NCBI GenBank assembly: GCA_963575745.1
Contig: CAUYUJ010021157.1
Coordinates: forward strand, 18,501-82,500
From: Prorocentrum cordatum
Taxonomy: Eukaryota > Sar > Dinophyceae > Prorocentrales > Prorocentraceae
Reading direction: 5' to 3'
DNA: 64,000 nucleotides
Within the stretch, counting starts at the first letter, position 1, and each line of letters opens with the position of its first letter. Made by a program: the position numbers and the translations under genes. Positions 23,030-33,030 of this stretch are shown piece by piece. The notes under the pieces are model-generated. The model ran no database searches and had not been told where the DNA came from. It saw only the letters and a list, made by a program, of their open reading frames with translations.

Positions 23030-23505
23030 CGTCATCATCGTCCTCCACCTGCTGATCGCCCTTCTCGATCCTTCTCTGATTGCTCCTTCTGCCCGGATTC
23101 CCCATCCTAATCCTCCTCCGCATTCTCTTCCTCATCCTCCTCCTCCTGCTCCACGGCGTCCTCCTCTTTTTCCTCCTCCTCCTCCTCCTCCTCCTCCTCC
23201 TGCTCCCCCTGCACTTCCTCCTCCTCCTCCTCCTCCTCCTCCTCCTCCTCCTCCTCCTCCCCCTCACCCTTTCTCTCCTCATCCCACTCCTTCGCATCTT
23301 CCTTCCCATCATCCTCATCCTCATGATCATCCTCCTCATCATGCTCCCCCCCTCCCCCGCGTGCTCTTCCCCCGGTGATCCGCAACCTTACCTCGACCTC
23401 GCCCTTCCCTTCCCTTCCCTTCCTCCTCCTCCTCCTCCTCATCCTCCTCCTCCTCGCCCTCCTCCTCCTCCTCCTTCTGTCCCTGCTCCTCCTCCGCCGC
23501 CCAGC
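23030..23505. repeat. CCT/CAT-rich pyrimidine tract
   Basis: CTCCTC runs with TCATCC, GCTCC and TTCC interruptions. Leucine-, proline- and serine-rich frames result. Confidence 0.9.
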
Positions 23506-23900
23506 TGCTTAGGCGCCTGCCAGGCGCATCTCAGGTTTAGCCGGGTTGGGGAGCCTGGGGATGTGGTGTGTAGCGGCTGGGATGAGGTTTCAGCGTCTGT
23601 TTGTAGATGCAGCAGCAGAGGTAGATCTTCCGATTCCAGTAAGTAGCACCTTGTCCGAGAGCGGGGGTGATGCACGCCAGGGTGATAAGACCCCGTGCCC
23701 GTTTGTTGCTGCTCTTTCTGCGAACCTTCCAGGGGAACTGGCCCAGGGCTGGAACTGGCCCGAGAGGCCTTAGAAGCCAGAGGGTTCCGTAGGCTCCACA
23801 CTGCAAAGCCGAATGGATTAGGCATTAGCCAAAGTCTCGACACCAGTCGAGCCAGCGCCTCATCTCGATAAGAATTGAGGACGTCAGAAGTGCCGAGACT
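23506..23900. other. Unassigned sequence between CCT tracts
   Basis: Mixed sequence. Frames of 75-90 codons on both strands without motifs. Confidence 0.35.
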
Positions 23901-23904
23901 TCCG

Positions 23905-24640
23905 ACTCCTCCTCCTCCTCCTCCGCGTCCTCCTTCTTCTCCTGCTCCTCCGCCTTCTATTATCCTCGTCCTCCTACTGCTCCTTCCAAACCCGTCCTCC
24001 CCCTGCCCCTGCTCCCCCTCCTCATCCTCCTCCGTATCCTCCTCCTCCCCCTCCTGCTGCTCCACCGCGTCCTCCGCCTCCTCCTCCTGCTCCTCCTCCC
24101 TCTCCTCCTGTTCGTCGTCATCGTCGTCGTCGTGGTCTCCAGGGTCGGCGGCACTGGCCGTAAGGCCTTCACAATAGAAGGGAGGGAAGAACACAGCGAA
24201 GACGAGGACACACACCCAAACACGGCACGGGACAGCGTGTCGCATATTTTGTCTCTGTCGCAGCTATATGATAGACATCTCATTCTCCTCCTGGGGACGG
24301 CGCATGCCCAATGCGACTCCTCCTCCTCCTCCTCCTCCTCCTCCTCCTCCTTCTCCTCCTCCTCCTCCCCCTCATCGTCCTCTTCGCTCTGTCCTCCAAC
24401 TCCTCCTCCTCCTCCTCCTCTTCCTCCTCGTTGTCGACCCTGGTGAAGCATTTCCTACCTTCCGCCTGCTCCTTCTGCTCCTCGTCATCTGAGGGAAGAC
24501 ACGTGTTTCATGTGATATTATTCCTGCTCCTGCGTCTCTCCTCCTATTCGTCCTTGCCTTTACCGTCCTCGTCCTCCTCGTCCGCCTCATCCTCCTGCAA
24601 CGAGTGTCACATGTGACAGCCATCCTAGGTCTGCTCCTCC
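23905..24640. repeat. CCT tracts with TCACATGTGAC palindromes
   Basis: CTCCTC-rich sequence (23,905-24,130 and 24,318-24,600). GTGTCACATGTGACAG occurs at 24,603-24,618, with variants near 24,505 (ACGTGTTTCATGTGA) and, in the next interval, near 24,732 (ACATGTGTGACATGTGAC). Confidence 0.7.
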
Positions 24641-25900
24641 TGCTCGCCCTCTTGATCAATCTCGCCTCGGTATCTTTCTTGATCCCATTCTCCTCATATG
24701 CATCTGTCTTCTGATCCTCCTCCTCATACGGGCGACATGTGTGACATGTGACGGCCTTCTCTTTGATGCTCGAGAAGTTGCCACACAGAGTGCGACGCCG
24801 GCACGGTGGTGAGACTTGTCGCAAGCAGTTGGATGCATGGATACATCACTCAAGTGCTTGGTAGGGTGAGGTCGATCAGGAAGACAAGCTAATTACACTC
24901 TTACACTGAACGACCAATTCATAAACGTGGGGCCTGGAGTATAAAAGTTCTGGTGTTTGAAACAAGTTGGGCAAGAGAAACATCATCACGCATACAAGAT
25001 GTACGCAAATTGATGCGATGACGTACAACGGGCATCCAAAACTATACCAGCTCGCGTCCCGGGGACGGGGCTCCAACCAACTGTGACATCGACCACGCGT
25101 AATCTGTGCACAGGCGTGGGCATGCAGATAACGCCCCATCACCCAGAACACATATATGAGCCAGAACGGTCGAATACGGATATGGGTGAGACTTGACAGA
25201 ATCTGTGCTGTACGTAGGATGGGTGGACGAGCTGCACGAACCCTGCTGTTACCATAATTGATGTAATAATGATTTGGCAAATGACGATGACTGGAAGATT
25301 GGGGACTTAGACGAAACCAGTCGTTCGAGCTGGAGGAGCATCTCGATGGCCAATTCGGCTCGAAGTAATCGCACACCGTCAGATGCATCGTCTTGGTACG
25401 GCGTAGGCAACCATATACACATATATATATATATATACATGTGTATATATATGGCTACACAGCGCTGGTATCAACGATGGCCGGTGTATGCCCGAATCCT
25501 TGATGACACCGTGCTGGTGGTATACGTCAGGCATTGCGATTGCACAACAGTCGGACTCTTGCGACGATGACTGCGACATGATTACGGGGCAAGACCCCTA
25601 CTGTCCCAAGTCAAGTCGAAGCGGGACTTTTTGCGGCGGGTCCCGTGGGGAAAGACTCCCAGCACTGAACATCCTCAGAAGTTGACGTGCCCGCCACCTC
25701 GACGCTCCGAATGTGCACAAGACAGTTGCGCGCTGCCGGTTCCGCCCGTGCTCTGATGCTGCCGTGTGAAGGGCAGCGATGACATCCCTGCTGGGGGTCC
25801 CGGACTTCGCAAGAACTAGGAAGGGCCGCCCAAAACGGCGAAACGCAATCGGACTGGCATCGGACTGGGGCGGCACTGGCTTCAGGAGTAGGGGGGGAGG
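24641..25900. other. Unassigned sequence with a TA microsatellite
   Basis: About 1.2 kb of lower-G+C sequence. A TA run with flanking TGTATATA lies at 25,419-25,450. No frame is convincing and I see no RNA-gene signature. Confidence 0.4.
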
Positions 25901-25902
25901 CA

Positions 25903-25961
25903 GAGGAGGTGGATCAGGAGGAGGAGGAGGAGGAGGAGGAGGAGGAGGAGGAGGAGGAGAA
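25903..25961. repeat. GAG tract
   Basis: About 20 GAG triplets. Confidence 0.9.
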
Positions 25962-26515
25962 CATCTGGAGGTCCGCGCAGGTTCCTCGTCGGTGCTGGGC
26001 GTCCTTTCCCGCACTTCTTCCCCCCCGCAAAGGGAGGGGGCGCGTCCTGCTGGGGTGGCCCCGTGCGGGCGCCGCCCAGTCATGTGGGGAAGGGGGGGCT
26101 CGCCGCCAAGCCGTTCTTCGGACTTTCGAAGGGGAGCGGCGGGAGGAGCATCGGAGCGGGGAGCGTAGCCATGCCCACGGCCCCGCGGTCTGGCCTCCCA
26201 GGCCGTGGCCTCAGAAATGCAGGGCGGCTGTGCTCGGGGGCCCCGCGCGGGGTGCATCCCCAGAACAGCGTGTCCGTGGGGCCGCGCCCAGGCGCCCAGA
26301 CCGCGAGGGCATGGGCATTGTTGCTCGTGACGCTCTGTGTGGCGTGTGCCTTGGACTCAGCGCGTGCACAATGCAACATGCGTGCTTCTACCACGGCCCT
26401 CTGCGGGGCCTCTGAAGCACATGGCTGCGGAGGTGGGGAAGCGCGGCTGCAAACCCTTCTCTCCCGCCTGTGCTGAACTGTGTGTGCAACTCTCTTGTCT
26501 GCATCTGAATCAGGA
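25962..26515. other. Unassigned GC-rich sequence
   Basis: A plus-strand frame ending at 26,476 includes a hydrophobic run (AWALLLVTLCVACALDSARA) followed by Cys-containing sequence. It has no clear start and two other frames are open, so I do not call a gene. Confidence 0.3.
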
Positions 26516-26518
26516 GAA

Positions 26519-26645
26519 AGAAGACTGACATAAACATAAAAACTCGGAGGTGCGCGCGGATTTCTCTGATCTTCGCTGGACCCCCCTCCCTGGCGTGCGG
26601 AGCGCGCCAGGGGCGGCGCCAGAGGGGTCCAGCGAAGATCCGGCC
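26519..26645. mobile_element. Palindromic TIR element, truncated copy 2
   Basis: Left arm GACATAAACATAAAAACTCG then GAGGTGCGCGCGGATTTC. The core GGACCCCCCTCCCTGGCG and its inverted partner (GGGGTCCAGCGAAGATCC) are present, but the outer right arm is missing. On the minus strand the left flank reads CTTCTTTCTCCTGATTCAG then ATGCAG, resembling the acceptor-like flank of the copy at 14 kb. Confidence 0.65.
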
Positions 26646-26719
26646 GCTCCCGCCCGGCGGGTTGGGCCGTGCGAGACCTCTCTGACACAGTGTCTGGCAC
26701 AGTCTTTGGCCCCCTTCTC

Positions 26720-27440
26720 CAGTGCCTGGTCAAAAACCTCCTGAAAGTCCCTCCGAGGGGGCCCCACTCTGCCGCCGGCCCCACTCTGCCGCCGGTCCCT
26801 TTCAAGGTCTCAAACGGCCCGGGGACGACCCAAGGGCGCCCCAAGCCGGTCCAAGAGAGTCCCGAGCAGTCCAAGAGAGCCTCCAGACGGTTCCAGATCG
26901 CTCCAAGACGCCTAAGATGGCCTCCAGACGGCCCAAGACGCCTCCAAGACGGCCAAGAGGGCTCCAAGAGCACCCCCAAGACAGCCCCGAGAAACAAAAA
27001 TCATTGATTTTTCAATTGTTTTTGAAGGATTTTCACGTTCACGCCATTTCGGCTTACCCACGCTCCACGACGAGGCCCCCCAGATCGCCCCAGGACGGCC
27101 CAACATGCCCCCAAGACGGCCCCAAGACGGCCCAAGAGGGCCCCGAGACCGCCCAAGAGGCCCCCGGGACGGCCCAAGAGGGGCCCCAGGATGGCCCCAA
27201 GAGGAGGCCCAGAAGGGGTACCCGAATGAACATGTCGAGCTTTCGGCTCAAGAGGCCCCCAGGAGGCCCCCAGGAGGCCCCCTGGAGGCCCCCAACAAAC
27301 CCCAAGAGAGCCCCAAGAGACCCCAAGAGGGGCCTAAGAGGTCTCCAAGAAGCCCCTGGGACGCCCCCAAGAGGCCCCTAAACTGCCCCGCAGAAGCCTC
27401 CGAGAGCCCTCTCGAGAGACCCCAGGAAGCGTCCATGAGG
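26720..27440. repeat. CCCAAGACGGCC-type degenerate array
   Basis: Two blocks of CCAAGACGGCC/CCCAAGAGGCCCC units surround a non-repetitive spacer at about 27,000-27,060 that includes AATCATTGATTTTTC. A similar spacer occurs in the array near 56.72 kb. Confidence 0.75.
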
Positions 27441-27586
27441 ACTCCGTCCGACCCAAAACCCAAGCACGGTGGCGGGATGGGGCGACGGCTATTTGATAGC
27501 TGGCATACGCGCCGCGTCACGACTTTCGATGCTGCGCACCTCTTCGAAAAACTCCCAGGGAGCGGCCGGTGATGCGCCGCCGGCGT

Positions 27587-27646
27587 CCTCGATCCCAGAA
27601 ATCCGCGCGGACCTCCGAGTTCTTATGTTTATGCCATTCTTCGTTC
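27587..27646. mobile_element. Palindromic TIR element, solo right arm
   Basis: Only the right terminus remains: GATCCCAGAAATCCGCGCGG, ACCTCCGAGTTCTTATGTTT, ATGCCATTCTTCGTTCCC. Confidence 0.6.
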
Positions 27647-27772
27647 CCATATGAATTCAGGCCGACCTTCGCATTGTTTGCTCGAAGCAGCGTCGATGGG
27701 AGCAGACGCGTGCACCGCTGGATTTCCTGCACGGTGCTGCAGCAGGAGGGATCGGCCACACGCAAGGGTGAC

Positions 27773-27943
27773 CCTAGGCTTAGGTCGGGCATGTCCCCCT
27801 ACAGGCAGATCTTGACGGACAACTGATAAGTATTCCAAACCATTGAAGAATACAAACAAAAAAATCAGCACATCGTCCCTGCCATATTTTTTACTATTTC
27901 CAATACTCCTCCTGTAGAGGAACGTGCCCGATTTAACCCTAGG
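27773..27943. mobile_element. TIR element, TCGGGC family, 171 bp
   Basis: Termini CCTAGGCTTAGGTCGGGCAT (left) and ATGCCTAGGGTTAAATCGGG (right end, read on the minus strand). Both arms continue to a CCTCTACAGG-like block, about 33 bp in all. The length equals that of the 15.4-kb copy. The interior reads ATTTTTTACTATTTCC and AATACTCCTCC, also seen in half-copies at 60.5 and 60.8 kb. Confidence 0.85.
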
Positions 27944-27959
27944 CATGAGTGACCTTTGG

Positions 27960-28096
27960 CGCGCGGATTGTGGGGACGCATGGTGGCCAAATCCAAGCGC
28001 GCAGTCAGTCGCTATCGCACCGCGCTCAGCGGTCGGGGGGACCCCGATGAGCCCGCCCCAAAGGTCACTCTGGCGAAGGTCACTTTTACGTCTAGT
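27960..28096. repeat. Intron-derived repeat paired with 29,345-29,460
   Basis: TGGCCAAATCCAAGCGCGCA, GGGGGACCCCGATGAGCCCG, GGTCACTCTGGCGAAGGTCA and TTTACGTCTAG match, with substitutions, the block at 29,345-29,460. That block lies in the intron between two coiled-coil exons, so intron sequence has been duplicated. Confidence 0.65.
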
Positions 28097-28160
28097 CGAG
28101 AGGAGGAGGAGGAGGAGGAGGAGGAGGAGGAGGAGGAGGAGGAGGAGGAGGAGGAGGAGC
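28097..28160. repeat. GAG tract
   Basis: About 20 GAG triplets on the plus strand, downstream of the last coiled-coil block on the minus strand. Confidence 0.95.
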
Positions 28161-28164
28161 TCTT

Positions 28165-28385
28165 CCCGCGGACGCCGCGCCACTTCCGCGGCCCCACAGG
28201 GTCTCCTCGCCGCTCGTCTCTGCCGCCGCCCTCCGGGCCCGCACCGCGGCGCGCCAGCTGGCCGCCTCGCGCGCCTCCTCCCGCGCCGCCTCTTCGAGGC
28301 GGCCCTCGAGGGCCCTCCGCTGCGCCGCCTCGCGCGCCGCCTCCCTCTGCGCGGCGGCCCGGCGCTCCTCCTCGTCCGCCGCCTC
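28165..28385 (-). CDS. Coiled-coil exon, block 12
   Basis: After a consensus acceptor (GATGCTCCAG then GAG) at 28,386 the minus strand encodes EAADEEERRAAAQREAAREA, ALEGRLEEAAREEAREAASW and RAAVRARRAAAETSGEE. Charge and alanine content are typical of a single long helix or coiled coil. The frame matches that of block 11 across a 195-nt interval bounded by GT and AG. The interval is itself a multiple of three without stops, so it could also be retained. The 3' end is not fixed: I see no clear GT donor before the CCT tract on this strand. It is the most downstream block found. Confidence 0.6.
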
Positions 28386-28580
28386 CTGGAGCATCGTTTG
28401 GCCGATCCCTGTCCCCACGGGCGTAGCCTGGGCCCACTGGCCGATCTGCCCCCCCCACCCCCCCTGCCGATGGGGACATGGGCTGTTCCCCTCGAGCCTC
28501 GAGGGGCGAGAGCCCCACCTGGGGAGGCGGGCTGGTGGAAGTCGGGATGGGACCCGGGATGGGGATCGGCTGAACGGTAC
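28386..28580 (-). other. Predicted GT-AG intron, 195 nt
   Basis: Begins GTACCGTTCAGCC and ends GATGCTCCAG on the minus strand. The frame through it is open but encodes Pro/Gly/Ser-rich sequence quite unlike the flanking helices, which supports an intron. Confidence 0.55.
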
Positions 28581-29291
28581 TGACTCCTGCAGCCGCAGGT
28601 CGCCCTGCCGCTGCAGCGCCCGCAGCAGCCGAGGCAGGTCCGCCGCCGACGTGGCCACCAGCTCGGCCTCGCCGGCGCCGAGCGCGGCGGCCTCGGCGCG
28701 TAGCCGTCGCTCCTCCTCGGCCTCGGCGGCGTGCTCCGCGGCGGCCCGCCTGCGGAAGCCCTCGACCTCGCCGCGCCAGGCCCCGTCCGCCGCGGCCCGC
28801 TGCGCCGCCCGCGCGGCCTCCTCCTCCAGGGCGGCGGCGACCTCGCCGCGCCTGCGCCGCTCCTGCGCCTCGCGGTGCCTCCACAGGTCGCGCTCCAGCC
28901 GCTCCAGCTCGGCCGCGGCGCGGGCGGCCTGCCGCCTGCGCGCGTCGGCCTCGGCCGCCTGGGCCGCCTCGGCCGCGGCGCGCTCGCGGCGCCGCTCCTC
29001 GGCCCTCGCCGCCGCGGCCTCGGCCTCCCGCAGCTGCGCCTCCGAGGCCTCGGCCGCCTCGAGCGCGCGGCGCTGTGCCGCCGCCTCCCGCACCTCCGCG
29101 CGCCACCGCGCGTCGCTCTCCTCGCGGAGCCTGGCCGCCTCCCGCCGCTCGAGGTCCTCGCGGTCCCGGGCCTCGGCAGCCTCGCGCGCCTCCTCTGCCG
29201 AGCGCTCGGCCTGCCGGCCGCGGGCCTGCCGCAGCGCCTCCTCCGCCTCCCGCCGCAGCTGCGCCAGCCGTGCCTCCAGCTCCCGCCGCTC
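28581..29291 (-). CDS. Large Ala/Glu/Arg coiled-coil exon, block 11
   Basis: This is the longest convincing coding block in the window (237 codons, minus strand). It starts after GGCCGAGAG with ERRELEARLAQLRREAEEAL, runs through REDLERREAARLREESDARW, AELERLERDLWRHREAQERR and GEVEGFRRRAAAEHAAEAEE, and ends GAGEAELVATSAADLPRLLR then ALQRQGDLRLQES at a GT donor (28,580). Alanine, glutamate and arginine make up most residues with no proline until the end, as expected for an uninterrupted alpha-helical coiled coil. The last ~35 residues look more globular. No catalytic motif is seen. A structural or cytoskeletal role is possible but not shown. Dinoflagellate ORF tracks often contain such proteins; I cannot name a family. 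Confidence 0.7.
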
Positions 29292-29452
29292 CTCTCGGCC
29301 GCGCGCGGGAGTGACCCGCGGCAGGCGCGGCCTCCAGTGCGCGGCTCCCGGGAGCCGCGGGGAGGCCAAGTCCAGGCGCGCAGGCCAAGCGCTGGGAGGA
29401 CCCCCATGGGCCCGCACCAGAGGTCCACTCTCACGCGAAGGGTCACTCTCAC
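29292..29452 (-). other. Predicted GT-AG intron, 161 nt
   Basis: Starts with the canonical donor GTGAGAGTGACCC and ends CGGCCGAGAG on the minus strand. It contains the repeat block shared with 27,960-28,096. Confidence 0.6.
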
Positions 29453-29515
29453 GCGTAGCCGCTCCTCGACCTCCCGCTGGGCCGCCGCCGCCTCGCGGAG
29501 CCGGGCCTCCTCCTC
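29453..29515 (-). CDS. Coiled-coil exon, block 10 (63 nt)
   Basis: A poly-C tract and acceptor CCCGAAG precede EEEARLREAAAAQREVEERL R (21 codons), followed exactly by GTGAGAG, a textbook donor. Both ends are in phase 0. The composition matches blocks 11 and 12. The small size, clean junctions and matched phase make this one of the best exon calls. A TIR element (29,567-29,766) lies in the intron just upstream. Confidence 0.65.
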
Positions 29516-29566
29516 CTTCGGGGGGGGGGGGCCAGAACTGGCAACCATGTTTCCTTCGTGGCAGTG

Positions 29567-29766
29567 ACGGGCGTTATGTTGTGTGTGGGGGGGGAAGGGG
29601 GGGCGTGTGTGTGGGGTGGCATGGCATAACGTAACGCCCCCCCGCCCCCACCGTGTGGGTTCAGAACCACAGACTGTGCTGCCGGACGCGCTGCGGCAGT
29701 GCTGGGGGCGCACCAGGGAGGGTGGGGGGCGCTACGTTATGGGGGGATGGGGGGCATAACGCCCGT
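29567..29766. mobile_element. TIR element with ACGGGCGTTATG ends, 200 bp
   Basis: ACGGGCGTTATG at 29,567 is perfectly inverted as CATAACGCCCGT at 29,755-29,766. The interior repeats GGCATAACGTAACGCCCCCC and CGCTACGTTATGGGGGG. It ends about 50 nt before the acceptor of block 10. Confidence 0.75.
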
Positions 29767-29769
29767 TAT

Positions 29770-30680
29770 GGCCCAGAGGATTTTAAACACTCCTGGGGGG
29801 CTGGAAACGGACACCAACACTAAGGCGAGCGAACAACTACGATAAACGGATCTTGCGCAAGATGGCGTGGTGGCCTTGCGCGTTGGCTTACGCGGGCTGC
29901 CAGCGTGGCCCGCTACATTGGAAACGAGGGGGCATAGGCGTGACCATTCGCGGGTAGTTACACGCGAGTGCACGTGCATACGAGACGTTTTTTGCGTCGG
30001 TCAGGTGGTGTGGACTCTGGATGTTGGTGCTGGTGGTTATCTTCCAGACGCCCGATTCTTACAACTATCTCCGAGATCCTGATCATCTCTCCTCGGTGGA
30101 GGCAAGCGCAGATACTGGTGTCGGTGCCAACCACTAGGCTTCCTACACAGGTGTTCCTGGCGCAAGGTGCCCGCAGCTTTTCGAACCATTCTGGAGCTCG
30201 TTCGGTGCTCCCTGGAGACGAGGCGTTTGAGGAGGATTGTACAGCTCCTTTCAACCTCGTGAGCAGTGCTCTACCTGGACAACAGTTTTTTGACCACATT
30301 CCCTTGGGTGGCCCCCTCTGGCGGAGGCTCACCGAGTCAGCGAAGTGTCTTTCGAGGTGCGCCGTCGACCCGTCCAGGCGAGGGCGCCGAGCTACGAAAC
30401 ATCACAGCGGCACCACCGCAGAAACCAAACGTGCCCTGTCCCGGGGAGGGCACCCTGGGCCACGGACGCCTTCCCAGGCATGCGGTGTCCTGGGTGTTGT
30501 CCATGCGGAGCCCCTGGAAATCCCGACCTTTGGGAGCAAAACAAAGACAGGCGCTAGTTAGTGGGGAGCGATCCATGCGGGGTGGGGAAAGAACAAGAAA
30601 AAGCAAGTGCCCTTTTCGGGCCCTAGGAGGCCCCTTCCGGATGGCCTTTTTAAGAGCCCCAAGAGGCCCCTTTTCGGCAG
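29770..30680. other. Unassigned sequence
   Basis: Mixed sequence. Overlapping plus-strand frames (29,968-30,751) lack motifs. No RNA gene recognised. Confidence 0.35.
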
Positions 30681-30686
30681 CTCTCG

Positions 30687-30718
30687 CCCCCCCCCCCCCC
30701 CCCCCTATCGCCCCCCCC
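30687..30718. repeat. Poly-C tract
   Basis: Nineteen C, a TATCG interruption, then eight C. Confidence 0.95.
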
Positions 30719-30756
30719 ATTACGCGTCCTCCGACAATGACCGAAACATGACATGC

Positions 30757-30845
30757 CAGAGGTCAGCGCGGACGGATGTCGTGCACTGTCGGAGGTGCGC
30801 TCGGGGATCCCAGCGCAGATCCGAAGAATCCGCACGGTCCCCCGA
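30757..30845. mobile_element. Palindromic TIR element, degenerate copy
   Basis: GTCAGCGCGGACGGATGTCG and CCCAGCGCAGATCCGAAGAA then TCCGCACGGTCC are weak inverted arms of the CGCGCGGATTTC family. The internal palindromes are mostly lost. Confidence 0.4.
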
Positions 30846-30939
30846 AAGTTCATCAGAGTGAACAGTGAAGGGGCCGAACGGTCATTCATTGTCCCTGGGT
30901 GCGTGGCTGGATAGAGAACATGTTTTGAACATTTTGATT

Positions 30940-31110
30940 GTTGCGTTGTTGTTGATGGTGTTGTTGCTATTGTTGTGGTGGTGGTGGTGATTGTGGTGGT
31001 TGTTGTTTTTGTGGTTGTTGTTGCTGTTGCTGTTGTGGTTGATGGTGTTGTTGTTGTTGGTGCTGCTGTTGTTGCTGTTGTTGTTGCTGTTGTTGTTGTT
31101 GTTTGAACTC
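30940..31110. repeat. GTT microsatellite
   Basis: GTT/TTG triplets with GTG, CTG and GAT interruptions. Confidence 0.95.
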
Positions 31111-31261
31111 TCTCTCATTTCTGGAAAAAATATTGCTGATCCCCCCACCTGTGCATACTGTTTTTTTTTTCTGAATCAAAGAGTGCCCATCGACGCTCGC
31201 ACCCTGTTCTTTGATATGGAAAATCTTGATGCTCAAACCGGGCCCCTGGCCCCCGGGTTAC

Positions 31262-31496
31262 AACAACAACAACGACAACAACAATCACTTTACCCGAACG
31301 CTCAGTGTTCTCACCAGTGCCAGGGTTTTCATGCGACGCCAGCCAATACCCCCACTTTGTGGGGGGGCAGTGCAGGCTCTACCAAATATCCACACGACTC
31401 TTCGCCACCACCCACACCCAGCTTCCCGCCCTATGACGTTCGGACACTTCACTTCGTGGCCTGCGGACGACCGTGGCTACTACACTGGCGTGGAGT
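31262..31496. repeat. Duplicated block A, first copy
   Basis: From TTCTCACCAGTGCCAGGG through ACGACTCTTCGCCACCACCC to TGGCTACTACACTGGCG this block is nearly identical to 33,031-33,228. Both copies are preceded by CAACAACAA-rich sequence. Confidence 0.85.
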
Positions 31497-31520
31497 ACAC
31501 ACCCACAGAAGTTGTTAAGC

Positions 31521-31940
31521 CTACGTTCGTACACCCACAGAAGCGACCTGATCTGTCACATACAGTGGTGGATCCAACTGTCGGAGCGCCCCGCATAATT
31601 TGAAAGCTGTATTATACTCGATGCCCAGGTGGCGGATGGCAGAACCGTGCTGCTCCTCCAGCTCCTGGGCGCTAGAAATACTAACCTTGCCAGGCACAAC
31701 CCGATACTTGCCCCACCAAGTCTTGCACGCCTGGTGACTGACCTGGATACCCTTTGCAACGAGCGCCTGATGCAAATAATACGGGCTCTCGCAGTCGGCC
31801 AAGGGAGGCCGCGACAGCTCCGGGCCATACTGCTCGTCAAGGGCTTTCGCCGTCAAAGCCATGGACCATCCAAGAACACAGGCGATACCTTGATCCGAGA
31901 TGGCTACGGATGTGCCAGTGATCAGTCGGAGGCTTCCTGG
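31521..31940 (-). CDS. ORF with two LEEQ-G motif repeats
   Basis: A minus-strand frame, with an ATG at 31,862 but open further upstream (AISDQGIACVLGWS), ends at a TAG at 31,521. It contains LDEQYGPELSR followed by YYLHQALVAKGIQVSHQACK then TWWGKY, and later AQELEEQHGSAIRHLG followed by FKLCGALRQLDPPLYVTDQV. The two halves share a pattern: an acidic LxEQxG segment, a helix, then an L-hydrophobic-V-hydrophobic segment. That suggests tandem copies of a small helical, possibly helix-turn-helix, domain. The 3' end contains CAG then GTCGCT, which could be a splice donor. I do not know the family; DNA binding is only a guess. Confidence 0.5.
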   Translation of the reverse strand, partial: PGSLRLITGTSVAISDQGIACVLGWSMALTAKALDEQYGPELSRPPLADCESPYYLHQALVAKGIQVSHQACKTWWGKYRVVPGKVSISSAQELEEQHGSAIRHLGIEYNTAFKLCGALRQLDPPLYVTDQVASVGVRT

Positions 31941-32100
31941 GGCCGCTTGGGGTCCTCTTGGGGAAGGGGGGAAGCCTCCTGGCGCCGCTTGGGGTCCTCT
32001 TGAGGGGCTTTGGGGGGCTTCTTGGAAGCATCTTGGGGCCTCTTGGGGGCTTATTGGGTCCTCACGGCGGGCTCTTGGGGCCTCTTGAAGGCCTCCTGGG
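31920..32100. repeat. CTTGGGG-type array (reverse orientation)
   Basis: Units such as CTTGGGGCCTCTTGGGGG are the reverse complement of the CCCAAGAGG vocabulary. Confidence 0.7.
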
Positions 32101-32103
32101 GCA

Positions 32104-32222
32104 ACCTATGGCGCAACCAGTAGGGGGACGTTTTATTCTCGGCGGCCGAGGGCGCAACCTATGGCGCAACCAATAGGGGGACGTTTTATTCTCGGCGGCC
32201 GAGGGCGCAACCTATGGCGCAA
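32104..32222. repeat. 53-bp tandem repeat
   Basis: ATGGCGCAACC recurs at 32,108, 32,161 and 32,214. Two full units carry AGGGGGACGTTTTATTCTCG and GCGGCCGAGGGCGCAACC. Confidence 0.9.
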
Positions 32223-32463
32223 CCGCAAGGGATTGTGGCCCCTGGCAGGCGCGCGAACCCCGTTGCAAGAGCGTGCGAAAGTAGCTCGCGCGAGCTCATG
32301 TAACATAAATGTTGGAAAACCATTGGTTTTTTTAGGATTCGGACAGCGCGCGCGGGTAGAAATTTTGAAAAGTCGTGCAGGTGTTTTTCGAGGACCTACG
32401 GTGCGATTCGTGTGATTTTATGATGCGCGGTGCTAAAATTCTTAAGAAGCCCAATGGTTTTTG

Positions 32464-33000
32464 GAGATTTCGGCGTGCGCGCGCGAAGAAAAAACGAATG
32501 TGTCCCGCATGGTATTATTTGACAGGGATGATGGCCCTGGCAGGTGCGCAACCGTTGTCGCAGAAGTTCGAAAAAGTTGCTCGCAAAAGCCCGTTTGACA
32601 GAAATGTTTAAAAAGTGTTGGGTTTCCTACGAATCCGCAAGAGCGCGCGGGATGAGATTTTGACAATTTTTTGTTGAAAAACCATTGTTTTTTGATGTTT
32701 TTATGTTAAAATCGCTGCGAACACTAAGGTTTTGGAAGGATTTCGTCTTGCGCGCGCGAATGTCCACTTTACCTTATTTTTTGCAAGGGATTCTTGAAAT
32801 TTGATTATATTAGAACAAGAAATGTCATTTTCTATTGTTTTTTGCAAGGGAAAGCGGATTACAACAAAACAACCGGATCCTGTACACACCCTCTTTTCTG
32901 AGGCTTCCTCACGAAAATGATGAAAATGTAGCTGCGGCCTAGGCGGCGCAGGGGGGGCGCGCACCAGGGGGCCCAACAATAATTATTCTTTAGAATAAAT
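32464..33000. repeat. Duplicated block B, first copy
   Basis: From TTTCGGCGTGCGCGCGCGAA through ATGATGGCCCTGGCAGG to GGGGCCCAACAATAA it matches 33,299-33,840, with substitutions and small indels. Confidence 0.85.
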
Positions 33001-33030
33001 AATGTTCAACAACAATTACTAGCACGTGGG

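Noticed and set aside
28651-29634. 327-codon plus-strand Ser/Ala/Arg frame
   Set aside because: Shadow of coiled-coil blocks 10-11 on the opposite strand.
27629-29713. 694- and 458-codon minus-strand frames over the coiled-coil blocks
   Set aside because: They read through predicted introns and use a different register from the helical sequence (Gly/Arg/Pro-rich).
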